Source of the DNA: Brevundimonas terrae
Lineage (GTDB): Bacteria > Pseudomonadota > Alphaproteobacteria > Caulobacterales > Caulobacteraceae
Length of the DNA stretch: 64,000 bases
Assembly (NCBI RefSeq): GCF_011761985.1
Contig: NZ_JAASQT010000001.1
Coordinates: 434,001 to 498,000 of the forward strand
Direction of reading: 5' to 3'
Positions within the stretch are counted from its first letter, which is position 1, and each line of letters opens with the position of its first letter. The notes under the pieces were generated by a model. It did not search any database. It saw nothing but the letters and a program-made list of their open reading frames with translations, and was not told where the DNA came from. Below, piece after piece: positions 17,940 to 30,648 of the stretch. Both the position numbers and the translations under genes were made by a program.

Positions 17940-18335
17940 TCAGGTCACCATAACCGTGCCCAGCATGACGCGGGCACCCGTCCGGCCCAGAACGCGGTCG
18001 GCGGCACGCTGCAAGGCCCGCGTCAGGGATTCTACATCCGGCAGGGCCCCTGCAAGCAGATGCGTCGCTTCGGAGCGTACAGCCTCGTTAAAAGCGGCAT
18101 TCAGACGCGGGCGTGACAGCTTGGCATGTTCCAGCAGAGCCCCGTCTGTGAAGACCAGCGTGCTTTCGACAGACATGACGCCGCGCCGCCCATGCGTACG
18201 CAGCACCGTAGCCGTGGCCAGCGGCATGGGCATTTCGCCACCGCCAGACTTAGCCTCGCCCTTGGGGCTGGCCAGGGCCGGTTTCGGGGCCATAGAGGCC
18301 ACCAGCATGAACATAAGTAGGGCGCGACGATCCAT
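17940..18335 (-). CDS. Putative exported protein (Tat-pathway-signal type), unknown
   Basis: A 131-residue protein with an N-terminal export signal (MDRRALLMFMLVASMAPKPALA). The mature part, around GRRGVMSVESTLVFTDGALLEHAKLSRPRLNAAFNEAV and ending DRVLGRTGARVMLGTVMV, resembles a conserved alphaproteobacterial family with a FliL-like pattern of a short strand pair and a helix. The specific role is unknown. It ends 1 bp beyond the convergent ABC gene stop and is divergent from rppH. Confidence 0.7.
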   Translation of the reverse strand: MDRRALLMFMLVASMAPKPALASPKGEAKSGGGEMPMPLATATVLRTHGRRGVMSVESTLVFTDGALLEHAKLSRPRLNAAFNEAVRSEATHLLAGALPDVESLTRALQRAADRVLGRTGARVMLGTVMVT

Positions 18336-18412
18336 GCCCCCAGTCTGCACCCTGACTTTTTAAAGTCCCGTTACGTCTAGCCCTTGGCTGAACCTCGGTT
18401 TAGCGTGGCGAT

Positions 18413-18889
18413 ATGACGTTTGATCCCAGAGATTACCGGCCCAATGTGGGGGTCGTTTTGTTCAACGAAGCTGGCAAGGTGTGGCTGGGCCGACGCGCCA
18501 ATACGCCCCCGCCCTATAATTGGCAGTTCCCTCAAGGCGGCGTCGATGACGGCGAAGACCTTGAAGCCGCCGCCCGCCGCGAGCTGAAAGAGGAAACCGG
18601 CGTCAGCAATGTCGCGTTTCTGGCCCGCACCCAGTCATGGGTCTATTACGACTTTCCCGACCATGCGCAGGGCCCAAAAGCGTGGCGCGGGTTCAAGGGC
18701 CAGCGCCAGATGTGGTTTGCGTTTCGCCTGACGGGTCCCGACAGCGAGATTGACCTGTTTGCCGATGACGAGGTCGAGTTTGAAGAATGGCGCTGGGCCG
18801 ATCTTCACGAGGCGCTGGACCTGATCGTGCCGTTCAAGCGCCCCGCCTATACAACCGTGGTCGAGGCCTTCAAACATCTGGCAGCTTAA
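18413..18889 (+). CDS. rppH: RNA pyrophosphohydrolase
   Basis: Nudix hydrolase that removes pyrophosphate from mRNA 5' ends and so triggers RNase E decay. The 158-residue protein starts DYRPNVGVVLFN, typical of RppH, and has the complete Nudix box (residues 42-63, GGVDDGEDLEAAARRELKEE then TG), followed by WRFKGQ-like WRGFKGQRQMWF and the VPFKRPAYTTVV C-terminus. A strong bidirectional terminator separates it from atpC. Confidence 0.95.
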   Translation: MTFDPRDYRPNVGVVLFNEAGKVWLGRRANTPPPYNWQFPQGGVDDGEDLEAAARRELKEETGVSNVAFLARTQSWVYYDFPDHAQGPKAWRGFKGQRQMWFAFRLTGPDSEIDLFADDEVEFEEWRWADLHEALDLIVPFKRPAYTTVVEAFKHLAA

Positions 18890-18911
18890 GGGCCGCCAAT
18901 AGGCAAAAAGA

Positions 18912-18941
18912 AAGGCTCCCGACATCGCTGTCGGGAGCCTT
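18912..18941. terminator. Bidirectional terminator between rppH and atpC
   Basis: A perfect 13-bp stem (AAGGCTCCCGACA / TGTCGGGAGCCTT) with loop TCGC, preceded by AAAAAGA and followed by GATCTTTTG. It is suited to end both rppH and the ATP synthase operon. Confidence 0.88.
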
Positions 18942-18964
18942 GATCTTTTGTCCGGTTATCCCGC

Positions 18965-19231
18965 TTAGGCGGTGATTTCCGAAGCCTCTTCGGCGAGGAT
19001 CGTCAAACCCTCACCGTTGACGTCGGCGAAACCGCCTTTGACGTCGAAGCGACGACGGGCATTGCCTTCGTAGATCGTGATCACGCCTTCACGCAGCGTG
19101 GTCATGAACGGGGCGTGGCCCGGCAGGACGCCGAAGTCGCCCTCGACACCCGGCGCGTCGACCTGATCGACCTGGCCCGCGAAGATTTCGCGTTCCGGGG
19201 CAACGAGGGAGAAGTTCAGCTTACCGGTCAT
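18965..19231 (-). CDS. atpC: ATP synthase F1 epsilon subunit
   Basis: An 88-residue epsilon subunit of F1, part of the central stalk. It carries the N-terminal beta-sandwich ([38 protein letters not shown]), complete for this domain. It ends soon after [11 protein letters not shown], so the C-terminal helical hairpin found in E. coli epsilon is absent; short epsilon subunits of this size are normal in alphaproteobacteria. It is the last gene of the cluster, 3 bp after atpD. Confidence 0.95.
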   Translation of the reverse strand: MTGKLNFSLVAPEREIFAGQVDQVDAPGVEGDFGVLPGHAPFMTTLREGVITIYEGNARRRFDVKGGFADVNGEGLTILAEEASEITA

Positions 19232-19234
19232 GGA

Positions 19235-21669
<2,435 letters not shown>

Positions 21670-21694
21670 CCGGCGTTACTCTCGCTTGCTTCGA

Positions 21695-23293
<1,599 letters not shown>

Positions 23294-23848
23294 TTAGGCG
23301 CGTTTCAGCGCAAAGGTCATCTGGTCGAGTTTGGTCTTCAGCGAGGCATCGAACAGTTTCGAGCCCACCTTGACCTTCAGCCCCCCCAGGATCGACGGAT
23401 CGATACGGGTGGTCAGTTCCGGATCACGCCCCAGTGCGGTGCGCAGCTCCGATTGAATCTTTTTGGACTGGGCTGCGGTCAACTCTACGGCCGAAATGAT
23501 TTCGGCAGCGACCACGCCCGTCTTCTTGGCATAAAGCGCCTCGAAACCGGCGATCACGCCCGGTAGATCGACGGCACGGCCATTCTTGGCAACCAGACCC
23601 AGCAGATTGCAGGTCACAGCATTAAATTTGGCCTTGTCGGCAATGGCCAGCAAGCCCTTGGCTTGATCGTCAGCAGAAATGACAGGCGAGGTGGCCAGAC
23701 GGCGCAAGTCCGCACTGTCCTTCCAGGCTGCCTTCAGCGACGCCATATCGGCGCGCACGGCGTCAAGAGCGCCCTTGTCTTCTGCGAGTTCGAACAGTGC
23801 CTGAGCATACCGTTCACCGACTTGCGTCGTCCTGAAATCGTCCGCCAC
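23294..23848 (-). CDS. atpH: ATP synthase F1 delta subunit
   Basis: Connects F1 to the peripheral stalk. The 184-residue protein starts from a GTG (MADDFRTTQVGERYAQALFELAED) and carries the family C-terminal segment AEIISAVELTAAQSKKIQSEL with DPSILGGLKVKVGSKLFDASLK. It is the first gene of the atpHAGDC cluster. Operon expression would start in the ~360-bp region upstream, where no standard promoter is obvious to me. Confidence 0.95.
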   Translation of the reverse strand: MADDFRTTQVGERYAQALFELAEDKGALDAVRADMASLKAAWKDSADLRRLATSPVISADDQAKGLLAIADKAKFNAVTCNLLGLVAKNGRAVDLPGVIAGFEALYAKKTGVVAAEIISAVELTAAQSKKIQSELRTALGRDPELTTRIDPSILGGLKVKVGSKLFDASLKTKLDQMTFALKRA

Positions 23849-24211
23849 TTATGTTTGGTCCGCATCTTAGCGTTTGCGTCAAAACCGGCCGCAGTTACCC
23901 ACGCCGATCAAGGGTTTGATATGCTTGTAAAAAGCAATCCGGGGACGCATCTTTCGATACGCCCTTCGTCAAAGCCGCGCGGCCAATACCATGCAAGGCC
24001 GAAAGTCGCAACCAATGCGTAAGGAACGTTATCCCCGTAACCGCACTCTCTTAGCCAGATTGACGTCTTAAGCGAGCCGTCTCGACCTTGGTCTAGGGCG
24101 GGACGGGGTTATTTCTGTCAGGGGGGTGCGACGACACGGAACCCTGTACCCTCTTGATACGCGTTCACGCTGGCGTTACCGAAAACGCTTCACATAAACT
24201 CAGGAACTTCG
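23849..24211. other. Intergenic region between atpH and terC
   Basis: A 363-bp stretch between divergent genes that must hold both promoters. I see no convincing gene: the open frames crossing it have no ribosome binding site or familiar protein sequence. A weak sigma70-like pair (TTGATA, 17 bp, TACCGA) lies near 24154-24182 facing terC, and CAGGG/CCCTG can pair near 24119-24147. I looked for a yybP-ykoY manganese riboswitch, often found before terC-type genes, and did not find its conserved core. Confidence 0.5.
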
Positions 24212-25021
24212 ATGCTCGATAGCATAACCCCCTTGTTGACCGACCCAGCCGCATGGGCGGCCCTCGTGACCCTAGTGGTCATGGAAGTCGTCCTCGGCAT
24301 CGACAACCTGATCTTCATTTCGATCCTGTCGAACAAGCTGCCGCCGGAACACCGCCAGCGCACGCGCCGTATCGGTATCGGTCTGGCACTGATCATGCGC
24401 CTTGGCCTTCTGGCCACCATCGGCTGGATTGTCGGCCTGACCGCACCGGTCTTTGATCTGGGCATCCACGGTGAAACCTTCGACACCGCCTTCTCGTGGC
24501 GTGACCTGATCCTGATTGCCGGTGGCCTGTTCCTGGTGTGGAAAGCCACCAAGGAAATCCACCACGCTGTCGATACGACGCCGTCGAACGACCACCTGCT
24601 TGAAAAAGACAAGAAGGATGTCGTCATCAACAATGTCGGCTCGGCCATTGTTCAGATCATCCTGCTGGACCTGGTCTTCTCGATCGACTCGATCCTGACC
24701 GCCGTGGGCATGACCGACCATGTGCCGATCATGATGGTGGCTGTGATCATCGCCGTGATTGCCATGCTGGTGGCCTCTGATCCGCTGGCCAATTTCATCG
24801 ACAAGAACCCGACCGTCGTCATGCTGGCTCTGGGCTTCCTGCTGATGATCGGTGCTGTGCTGATCGCCGACGGCTTCGGCGTCCATGTGCCCAAGGGCTA
24901 TATCTATGCCGCCATGGCCTTCTCGGCACTGGTGGAAGGCCTCAACATGATGTCGCGTAATGCGCGAATGAAAAAAGACGCCGCCGAGGCGGCTATCGCC
25001 GATAAGGGCGCGGATATCTAA
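24212..25021 (+). CDS. TerC-family integral membrane protein
   Basis: A 269-residue inner-membrane protein of the TerC family, members of which export manganese or are linked to metal and tellurite tolerance. Seven or so hydrophobic segments are visible. The family signatures [19 protein letters not shown] near the N-terminus and [16 protein letters not shown] in the second half contain the paired acidic residues of the ion site. The C-terminus is a short charged tail. It is monocistronic with a strong terminator, inserted between atpH and priA. Substrate is inferred only from the family. Confidence 0.9.
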   Translation: MLDSITPLLTDPAAWAALVTLVVMEVVLGIDNLIFISILSNKLPPEHRQRTRRIGIGLALIMRLGLLATIGWIVGLTAPVFDLGIHGETFDTAFSWRDLILIAGGLFLVWKATKEIHHAVDTTPSNDHLLEKDKKDVVINNVGSAIVQIILLDLVFSIDSILTAVGMTDHVPIMMVAVIIAVIAMLVASDPLANFIDKNPTVVMLALGFLLMIGAVLIADGFGVHVPKGYIYAAMAFSALVEGLNMMSRNARMKKDAAEAAIADKGADI

Positions 25022-25044
25022 CGCTGTCCGAAACCTGAAAATCG

Positions 25045-25068
25045 GGGCGCTGTGGAAACACAGCGCCC
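25045..25068 (+). terminator. Strong intrinsic terminator after terC
   Basis: A perfect 10-bp stem (GGGCGCTGTG / CACAGCGCCC) capped by the GNRA tetraloop GAAA and followed by TTTTTCTT. It ends terC; on the other strand it may also weakly end priA. Confidence 0.9.
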
Positions 25069-25081
25069 TTTTTCTTGACCG

Positions 25082-27244
25082 CTACAGGAAGCTGTAGGGG
25101 TCTACATCCACGGTCAGGCGTACCGAGGCCGGTATCTTTATCCGCCCCAGCCATGCCCGCAAAAAGGCCTGCATATTCACGTCGCGGTCGGCCCTGACCA
25201 GCAAGCGTTTACGCCTGCGACCGCGCACCAGCGCCAGAGGCGCATCGGCCGGACCATAGACTTCCAGCCGCTCGGCATTGGGAATGGCCGCCGCCAGTTC
25301 ACGCGCGGTTTTTTCCAGCGCCTGTGCGTTCTCACTGGACAGGATCAGCGCCGTCAGACGGCCATAGGGCGGCAGACTGCCCAGTTCGCGCTCGGCCATT
25401 TCCGCCGCCACAAATGCCTCGCGTTCATTGGCCGCCAAGGCTTCCAGCACGGGGTGTTCGGGCGTCCATGTCTGCAAGAAGGCCCGCCCCGGCTTGTCGG
25501 CACGCCCTGCCCGCCCCGTCGCCTGCGCCAAGAGTTGATAGGTGCGCTCCGCTGCCCGCAGATCACCACCGCGCAGGCCAAGATCGGCATCCACAACCCC
25601 CACCAGTGTCAGGCGTGGGAAGTTGTGGCCTTTGGCCGCAGCCTGTGTGGCCACCAGAATATCGATCTCGCCCTCGGCCATGGCTGTGATCATGGCGCGC
25701 GCGGCCTCGGCATCCGGTACAGTGTCGGACGAAAAGACCGCCGTGCGGGCTTCGGGGAAAAGCTGTCGCACCTCTTCTTCGACGCGCTCGACGCCCGGCC
25801 CGACCGAGACCAGCGTGTCTTCGGTTCCACAGGCCGGACAGGCCTTGGGTTTGGGCATGGAAAAGCCGGTCAGGTGACACACCAGTCGCCCGCTATAGCG
25901 ATGCTCGACCAGCCATGAATCCGTATCGGGCGAGGTCAGGCGGTGCCCACAGGCACGGCACAGCACCACCGGTGCATAGCCACGCCGGTTCAGAAACAGA
26001 AGGCTCTGCTCGCCCTTGGCCAGATTGGCCCCGATTTCCTCGCGCAGGGTTTGCGACAGCCAAGTTTGCGGATCGGGCGGATTTTGGCGCAGGTCCACCA
26101 GCGCAATATCGGGCAGAACCGCGACACCGTGTCGCGTCCGCAGCTTCAGCCAGCGATACCGCCCCTGCTGGGCATTCCACAATGTCTCCAGCGACGGCGT
26201 CGCCGAGGCCAGCACCACCGTGGCCCCTTCAATGCGCCCCCGCGCCACAGCCAGATCGCGCCCGTGATAAACAAGGCCCTCTTCCTGCTTGTAGGAACCG
26301 TCGTGCTCTTCATCGACGACGATCATCGCCAGATCGGGATAGGGCAGGAACAAAGCCGAACGGGCCCCCACCACAATATTACAGCGCCCTGCCCTGACCG
26401 CTTCCCAGACCTGACGACGGCGCGGCGGGGTCACACCCGAATGCCATTCCGCCGGAGCAGACCCGAAACGGCGGGTGATTCGCTCGATCAGGGCCTGTGT
26501 CAGGGCGATTTCCGGCAACAGGATCAGGACCTGAGCGTCCGGCTTTGCCGCCAGAAGCTCAGCGGCCGCTTCCAGATAGGTTTCCGTCTTGCCCGAGCCG
26601 GTAATCCCGTCCAGCAAGAAGGGCGCAAAGCCGCCCGTGATAGCCGCTCCGGCCATCGCCTTGGCCGAGGCCGCCTGATCGGGGTTCAGAACGGCGGGGG
26701 CATGGTCGGGGCGCGGGCGGTCGAATGCGGCCACGGCCTCGACCTCGAAAACTTCCAGTACACCCTCGTCCACCAATCCCTTGACCACGCCGGTCGAGAC
26801 CGTTGCTGCCCGCGCAAGGTCTGCCGCCGTCATGCTGCGGTCCTGCAGGGCCTCCAGCACCGCCGTTCGCGCTGTTGTCGCTCGCTGGGGCTGGCGCATG
26901 CCGATACGGCGCACACGACGTTCAGGCTTGGGGCGCGGCGCGCGAAGGCCGCGCAAGGCCCGCGAGGCCATTTCCCCCGGCGGATTCAGCGTCCAGCGCG
27001 CCGCCCATTCGACAAAATCGACCGTCCCCAGCGGCAAGGACGGATCACTGGCTTTGCGCTCGATGGATTTCAGCTTGCGGTTCGATCCGGTCGTCTCGAA
27101 GACATCCGACACGATCCCGCGCAGGAAACGCGGCCCCAGCGGCACATCCACCTGATCGCCGCGCGACAAATCCATGCCGTCGGGCACGGCATAGTCAAAG
27201 GCTTCCTGCACCGGCAGGGGGACGAGCACAGATGCGACTTTCAC
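25082..27244 (-). CDS. priA: Primosomal protein N' (replication restart helicase)
   Basis: DEAH-type 3'-5' helicase that reloads the replisome at stalled forks. The 720 residues show the N-terminal DNA-binding domain, Walker A ITGSGKT (214-220), DEEHD (311-315) and late helicase motifs (ATQAAAKGHNFPRL, QATGRAGRADKPG). The zinc region is unusual. The outer Cys pairs C429/C432 and C469/C472 are present, but three of the four inner ligands are replaced (Ser438, Thr441, Thr459; only Cys456 remains), so one of the two zinc sites of characterised PriA should be lost. The start is GTG. Only 30 bp separates it from the divergent fsa start. Confidence 0.95.
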   Translation of the reverse strand: MKVASVLVPLPVQEAFDYAVPDGMDLSRGDQVDVPLGPRFLRGIVSDVFETTGSNRKLKSIERKASDPSLPLGTVDFVEWAARWTLNPPGEMASRALRGLRAPRPKPERRVRRIGMRQPQRATTARTAVLEALQDRSMTAADLARAATVSTGVVKGLVDEGVLEVFEVEAVAAFDRPRPDHAPAVLNPDQAASAKAMAGAAITGGFAPFLLDGITGSGKTETYLEAAAELLAAKPDAQVLILLPEIALTQALIERITRRFGSAPAEWHSGVTPPRRRQVWEAVRAGRCNIVVGARSALFLPYPDLAMIVVDEEHDGSYKQEEGLVYHGRDLAVARGRIEGATVVLASATPSLETLWNAQQGRYRWLKLRTRHGVAVLPDIALVDLRQNPPDPQTWLSQTLREEIGANLAKGEQSLLFLNRRGYAPVVLCRACGHRLTSPDTDSWLVEHRYSGRLVCHLTGFSMPKPKACPACGTEDTLVSVGPGVERVEEEVRQLFPEARTAVFSSDTVPDAEAARAMITAMAEGEIDILVATQAAAKGHNFPRLTLVGVVDADLGLRGGDLRAAERTYQLLAQATGRAGRADKPGRAFLQTWTPEHPVLEALAANEREAFVAAEMAERELGSLPPYGRLTALILSSENAQALEKTARELAAAIPNAERLEVYGPADAPLALVRGRRRKRLLVRADRDVNMQAFLRAWLGRIKIPASVRLTVDVDPYSFL

Positions 27245-27274
27245 GAATACTCCACCCGCGCTAGGACTTGAGGC

Positions 27275-27928
27275 ATGAAAATCTTCCTCGATACCGCCGA
27301 CGTCAACGTCATCAAGGACATCCTGCCCACCGGTATGGTGGACGGGGTTACCACCAATCCGTCCCTTATTGCCAAATCAGGTCGAAACATTGCCGAGGTC
27401 ATTGCCGAGATTTGCGCCCTCGTCGAGGGGCCGATTTCGGCAGAGGCCGTCGCCACCGACTATGAGACCATGGTCAAGGAAGGCGAAAAGCTGGCCGCGA
27501 TCCACAAGAATGTGGTGGTGAAGCTGCCGCTGACCTGGGACGGCCTGCGCGCCACCCGCACCTTTAGCGACCGTGGCATCAAGACCAATGTGACCCTGTG
27601 CTTCTCGGTCGCCCAGGCCATGCTGGCCGCCAAGGCCGGTGCGACCTTTATTTCCCCGTTTGTCGGCCGTCTGGACGACCACGGTGCCGATGGCAGTCTT
27701 CTGATCGAAGAAATCCGCGCCCTTTATGACATGCAGGATTTCCAGACCGAAATCCTCGCCGCCAGCCTGCGCAACACCGCCCATGTCGAGGCCGCAGCCA
27801 TTGCCGGTGCCAATGCCGCCACCCTGCCGCCGGAAGTTTTGAAGGCTCTGGTAAAGCACCCGTTAACCGACAAGGGGCTTGATGCGTTTCTTGCGGACTG
27901 GGGCAAGACCGGCCAGTCCATCCTGTAA
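27275..27928 (+). CDS. fsa: Fructose-6-phosphate aldolase / transaldolase-like
   Basis: A class I aldolase of the small transaldolase family, 217 residues, acting on fructose 6-phosphate or sedoheptulose 7-phosphate. It starts [16 protein letters not shown], contains [11 protein letters not shown], the Schiff-base lysine in [13 protein letters not shown], and [13 protein letters not shown]. Sequence alone does not separate true transaldolase from fructose-6-phosphate aldolase. It is divergent from priA with almost no intergenic space, and is followed at 29 bp by the DUF484 gene. Confidence 0.93.
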   Translation: MKIFLDTADVNVIKDILPTGMVDGVTTNPSLIAKSGRNIAEVIAEICALVEGPISAEAVATDYETMVKEGEKLAAIHKNVVVKLPLTWDGLRATRTFSDRGIKTNVTLCFSVAQAMLAAKAGATFISPFVGRLDDHGADGSLLIEEIRALYDMQDFQTEILAASLRNTAHVEAAAIAGANAATLPPEVLKALVKHPLTDKGLDAFLADWGKTGQSIL

Positions 27929-27957
27929 AGCCTGACCCAATATGGAGCGGTCCGAAC

Positions 27958-28686
27958 GTGTCTCAATCAATGGATCACTCCGAGCTAGGTAACCTTGCCA
28001 TGACTGCCGAACTTCAATCCGATCTGCATTGGCCTGAAGTTCGGCTATGGCTGGAAAGCCACGGCCAGCACCTGCTGGACGACCGCGAACTGCTAGAACA
28101 GCTTGGCCTGAAGATCAGCGAGGCCAATGTCGTCGATTTTGGCCGCGCCGCCGTCAGCAAGATGGAAGCCAATGCCCAGCGCGAAGCGGGCGCCCGCCGC
28201 CTGATCGAAGAAATCTCGCGCACTAATTTTGCCGCCCAGACCCAGACCCATGTGGCGTCTCTGGACCTGATGGAGGCCACCGGCCTGATCGAACTGTCGC
28301 GCCAGTTGGATATGAGCACACAGGCCCGATTCGGTCTGGCGGGTGCCGCTGTCGCCATCGAAAAGCCCGGCACGATCCCGTTTGGCTGGAAGGCGCTGGA
28401 ACCGGGCCGTGTCGATGCCCTTCTGGGCGAGGATGGCCGCAACTGGCTGGGTCCGAACTTTACCGGCCTTGATCTCTTTGGGCCTGCCGATGGCGAGGTC
28501 AAATCGGTCGCCCTTGTGCGAATGAACCTGCGCTTCCCCGATCAGGACGAGCCACGCCCTGCCCTGTGTGCCTTTGGCTCGACCGAAGACGAGGGCTTTA
28601 CCCCCGCCATGGGTGGCGAACTGATTGCCTATGTCGCGCGCGTGTTTGAACGGATGGCCGGACGATGGCCGCTTCAGGAAGCCTGA
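27958..28686 (+). CDS. DUF484 family protein
   Basis: A cytoplasmic GAF-like protein of about 242 residues from a GTG start (GGAG 11 bp upstream); an ATG 12 bp later is possible. The N-terminal helical part (LHWPEVRLWLESHGQHLLDDRELLEQLGL) and the C-terminal GLDLFGPADGEVKSVALVRM match DUF484. In many proteobacteria this gene stands directly before xerC, and here it overlaps xerC by 22 bp, so the two are translationally linked. Its biochemical role is not known to me. Confidence 0.9.
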   Translation: MSQSMDHSELGNLAMTAELQSDLHWPEVRLWLESHGQHLLDDRELLEQLGLKISEANVVDFGRAAVSKMEANAQREAGARRLIEEISRTNFAAQTQTHVASLDLMEATGLIELSRQLDMSTQARFGLAGAAVAIEKPGTIPFGWKALEPGRVDALLGEDGRNWLGPNFTGLDLFGPADGEVKSVALVRMNLRFPDQDEPRPALCAFGSTEDEGFTPAMGGELIAYVARVFERMAGRWPLQEA

Positions 28687-29597
28687 ACGCCGACCAGTTG
28701 CTGATGGCGTGGCTGGGCCATCTGGCCCATGAGCGCCGCCTGTCGGAGCGCACGCTGGAAGCCTATGGCCATATTGGCCGCCTCTATGTCGGGTTTATGG
28801 AACGCCATCGTGGCGAGACGCTGATGCTGTCCGATATGGGCACCATTTCGGCGGCCGAACTGCGCGCCCATCTGGCCGAACGGCGCAGCGGCGACAAACC
28901 GTTGAATGCGCGCTCACTGGCCCAGACTCTGGCGGCAATCCGCAGCTTTCATAACTATCTGGATCGTCGCTGTGGCGTGGATGCGCCGCAACTGGCGCTG
29001 GTGCGCGGGCCGCGCGTTAAACCGTCCCTGCCGCGCCCTGTGACCGAAGATCAGGCCATGGGCCTGCTGCAGGAACCCGACGCCGATCCCGATATGGAGC
29101 CATGGGAGGCGGCACGTGATCGTGCCGTCCTAACTCTGCTTTATGGCTGTGGCCTGCGGATTTCCGAGGGCCTGTCGCTGAAACGCAGTGATGCGCCGCT
29201 GGGTGAAAGCCTGAGAATTACCGGCAAGGGGGCCAAGACCCGTATTGTTCCGGTGCTGCCGCAGGTAATCGAGGCCGTGGACGACTATGTGCGCCTTTGC
29301 CCGTGGCCGCTGGCCCCCGAGCAGGCCCTGTTCAGAGCCAAACGCGGCGGGCCCTTATCGCCCCGTCAAGTTCAGGCCACCGTACAGCGGCTGCGCGGAC
29401 GGCTGGGCCTGCCGGCCTCAGCCACCCCCCATGCCCTGCGTCACAGTTTTGCGACCCACCTTCTGGGAGCGGGGGCAGACCTGCGCTCCATTCAAGAGCT
29501 TTTGGGCCATGCCAGCCTCTCAACCACGCAGAAATATACGCAGGTCGATGCCGCCGCCCTGCTCAAGGCCTATGAAGCCGCCCATCCGCGCCGTTAG
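28665..29597 (+). CDS. xerC: Tyrosine recombinase XerC
   Basis: Resolves chromosome dimers at dif together with XerD. The 310-residue protein has an N-terminal SAM-like core-binding domain and the catalytic set Arg165 (GLRISE), Lys188 (GKGAK), His256 and Arg259 (HALRHSFATH), His282 (LGHAS) and Tyr291 (TQKYTQ). It is tightly coupled to DUF484. It is a chromosomal XerC rather than a phage integrase: length and context are housekeeping, and no attachment site or mobile genes are near. Confidence 0.94.
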   Translation: MAASGSLNADQLLMAWLGHLAHERRLSERTLEAYGHIGRLYVGFMERHRGETLMLSDMGTISAAELRAHLAERRSGDKPLNARSLAQTLAAIRSFHNYLDRRCGVDAPQLALVRGPRVKPSLPRPVTEDQAMGLLQEPDADPDMEPWEAARDRAVLTLLYGCGLRISEGLSLKRSDAPLGESLRITGKGAKTRIVPVLPQVIEAVDDYVRLCPWPLAPEQALFRAKRGGPLSPRQVQATVQRLRGRLGLPASATPHALRHSFATHLLGAGADLRSIQELLGHASLSTTQKYTQVDAAALLKAYEAAHPRR

Positions 29598-29615
29598 GGC
29601 GGGAACCGCCCCTAA
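29594..29615 (+). terminator. Weak terminator hairpin at xerC end
   Basis: TTAGGGCGG pairs with CCGCCCCTAA with one bulged C and a GAA loop. The xerC stop codon lies inside the stem. It is followed by ATAACATCG, with no real T-run, so efficiency is doubtful. Confidence 0.4.
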
Positions 29616-29664
29616 ATAACATCGTTCAGCCTGTGGTGATTTCTCCAAGGAGAGGCCCGCCGCC

Positions 29665-30648
29665 ATGCCTGAACCCTCCGGCCCGACTGCACTATGCCGC
29701 CGCACCTGTCTGGCCGGTATGGGCGGGTTTGCGGGTCTGGCCCTGCATAACGGGATCGCCCTTGCCGCCCAGTCGGAAGCCTCCGCTCTTCCCGAAATTC
29801 CGCTGGCCCTGAATCTGTTCACCCGCCTTGCCGCCCGGGTCCAGTTGGAGCCGCGCCGTGTCTGTCTGTTTGTACTGGATACAGGCGCACAGGCCACGTC
29901 GCTGTCGGACCGTCTGGTCGAGGAAATGGGTCTGTCTCGCGGCCCCGACGTGCTGGTCCACAGCGTCACAACCTCCAGTCTGGTGCCCAGTGCCCGTCTG
30001 CCGCGCCTGAAACTGCAAGGCGAAAGCTTCGACAATGTGATTGCCCCCGTTTTTCCCTTTGCCCAGTTGGGAGCGGAGGGCTTGTTGGGTCTCAACCACC
30101 TTCAGGCCTTCAGCCTGCTGTTGGATATCCGGCGTCAACAGGCCACGCTCAACCCGTCACAGTCACGCGGTGTCAGTTTCAATTTCGGCGACAGCACAAA
30201 TGCCACCCGCATTGAGCGCCTTATGTCGTCCGTCCCCAGTCAGCGCAGCGACGGCTTGCTCTTGATGAGCGTCACTGTGGGGCCGGTCGAGGCCGTCGCC
30301 TTTCTTGACACCGGTTCCCAATATTCGGTGGCCAATCTGAACCTGCTCGCAGCCCTTGGTTATCGCCCCGACCAGACACAGATGCGGACCCTCTTTGGTG
30401 TCAGTGGCCCGCCCATACCGGTGCATACAGGCCCTGCCCCCTCGCTCACACTGGGGGTCAAACGCATACCGCAAGCGCCTTTGTTGTTTGCGGACCTGCA
30501 CATTTTTGGGGTGCTGGGCCTGTTATCGCGACCGGCCCTGATGATCGGTGCGGACATACTGGGCCGGTTTGATCGCGTCGGTATCGATTACCGTACCAAC
30601 CGCGTCACTCTGGGCGACGTCATGCGCCACAGGCTTCCGCGTCCCTAG
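29665..30648 (+). CDS. Exported tandem retropepsin-like aspartic protease
   Basis: A 327-residue probably periplasmic protease. The N-terminus has a twin-arginine-like signal (CRRTCLAGMGGFAGLAL, cut near IALAA). It contains two complete retropepsin-like lobes: DTG at 72-74 (FVLDTGAQATSL) with GLLGLNHLQAF, and DTG at 215-217 (AFLDTGSQYSVANL) with LMIGADILGRFDRVGIDY. With both lobes on one chain it could form a pepsin-like active site without dimerising. The ribosome binding site is AAGGAGAGG. Its TAG stop shares a CTAG with the convergent hydrolase stop. The substrate is unknown. Confidence 0.82.
   Translation: MPEPSGPTALCRRTCLAGMGGFAGLALHNGIALAAQSEASALPEIPLALNLFTRLAARVQLEPRRVCLFVLDTGAQATSLSDRLVEEMGLSRGPDVLVHSVTTSSLVPSARLPRLKLQGESFDNVIAPVFPFAQLGAEGLLGLNHLQAFSLLLDIRRQQATLNPSQSRGVSFNFGDSTNATRIERLMSSVPSQRSDGLLLMSVTVGPVEAVAFLDTGSQYSVANLNLLAALGYRPDQTQMRTLFGVSGPPIPVHTGPAPSLTLGVKRIPQAPLLFADLHIFGVLGLLSRPALMIGADILGRFDRVGIDYRTNRVTLGDVMRHRLPRP

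Noticed and set aside
23849-24211. yybP-ykoY manganese riboswitch before terC
   Set aside because: The conserved core could not be matched; only a short G-rich stretch and a CAGGG/CCCTG pairing are present.
28665-29597. Integrase of a mobile element
   Set aside because: The tyrosine recombinase is coupled to DUF484 as housekeeping XerC is in many proteobacteria, and no attachment sites or cargo are present.
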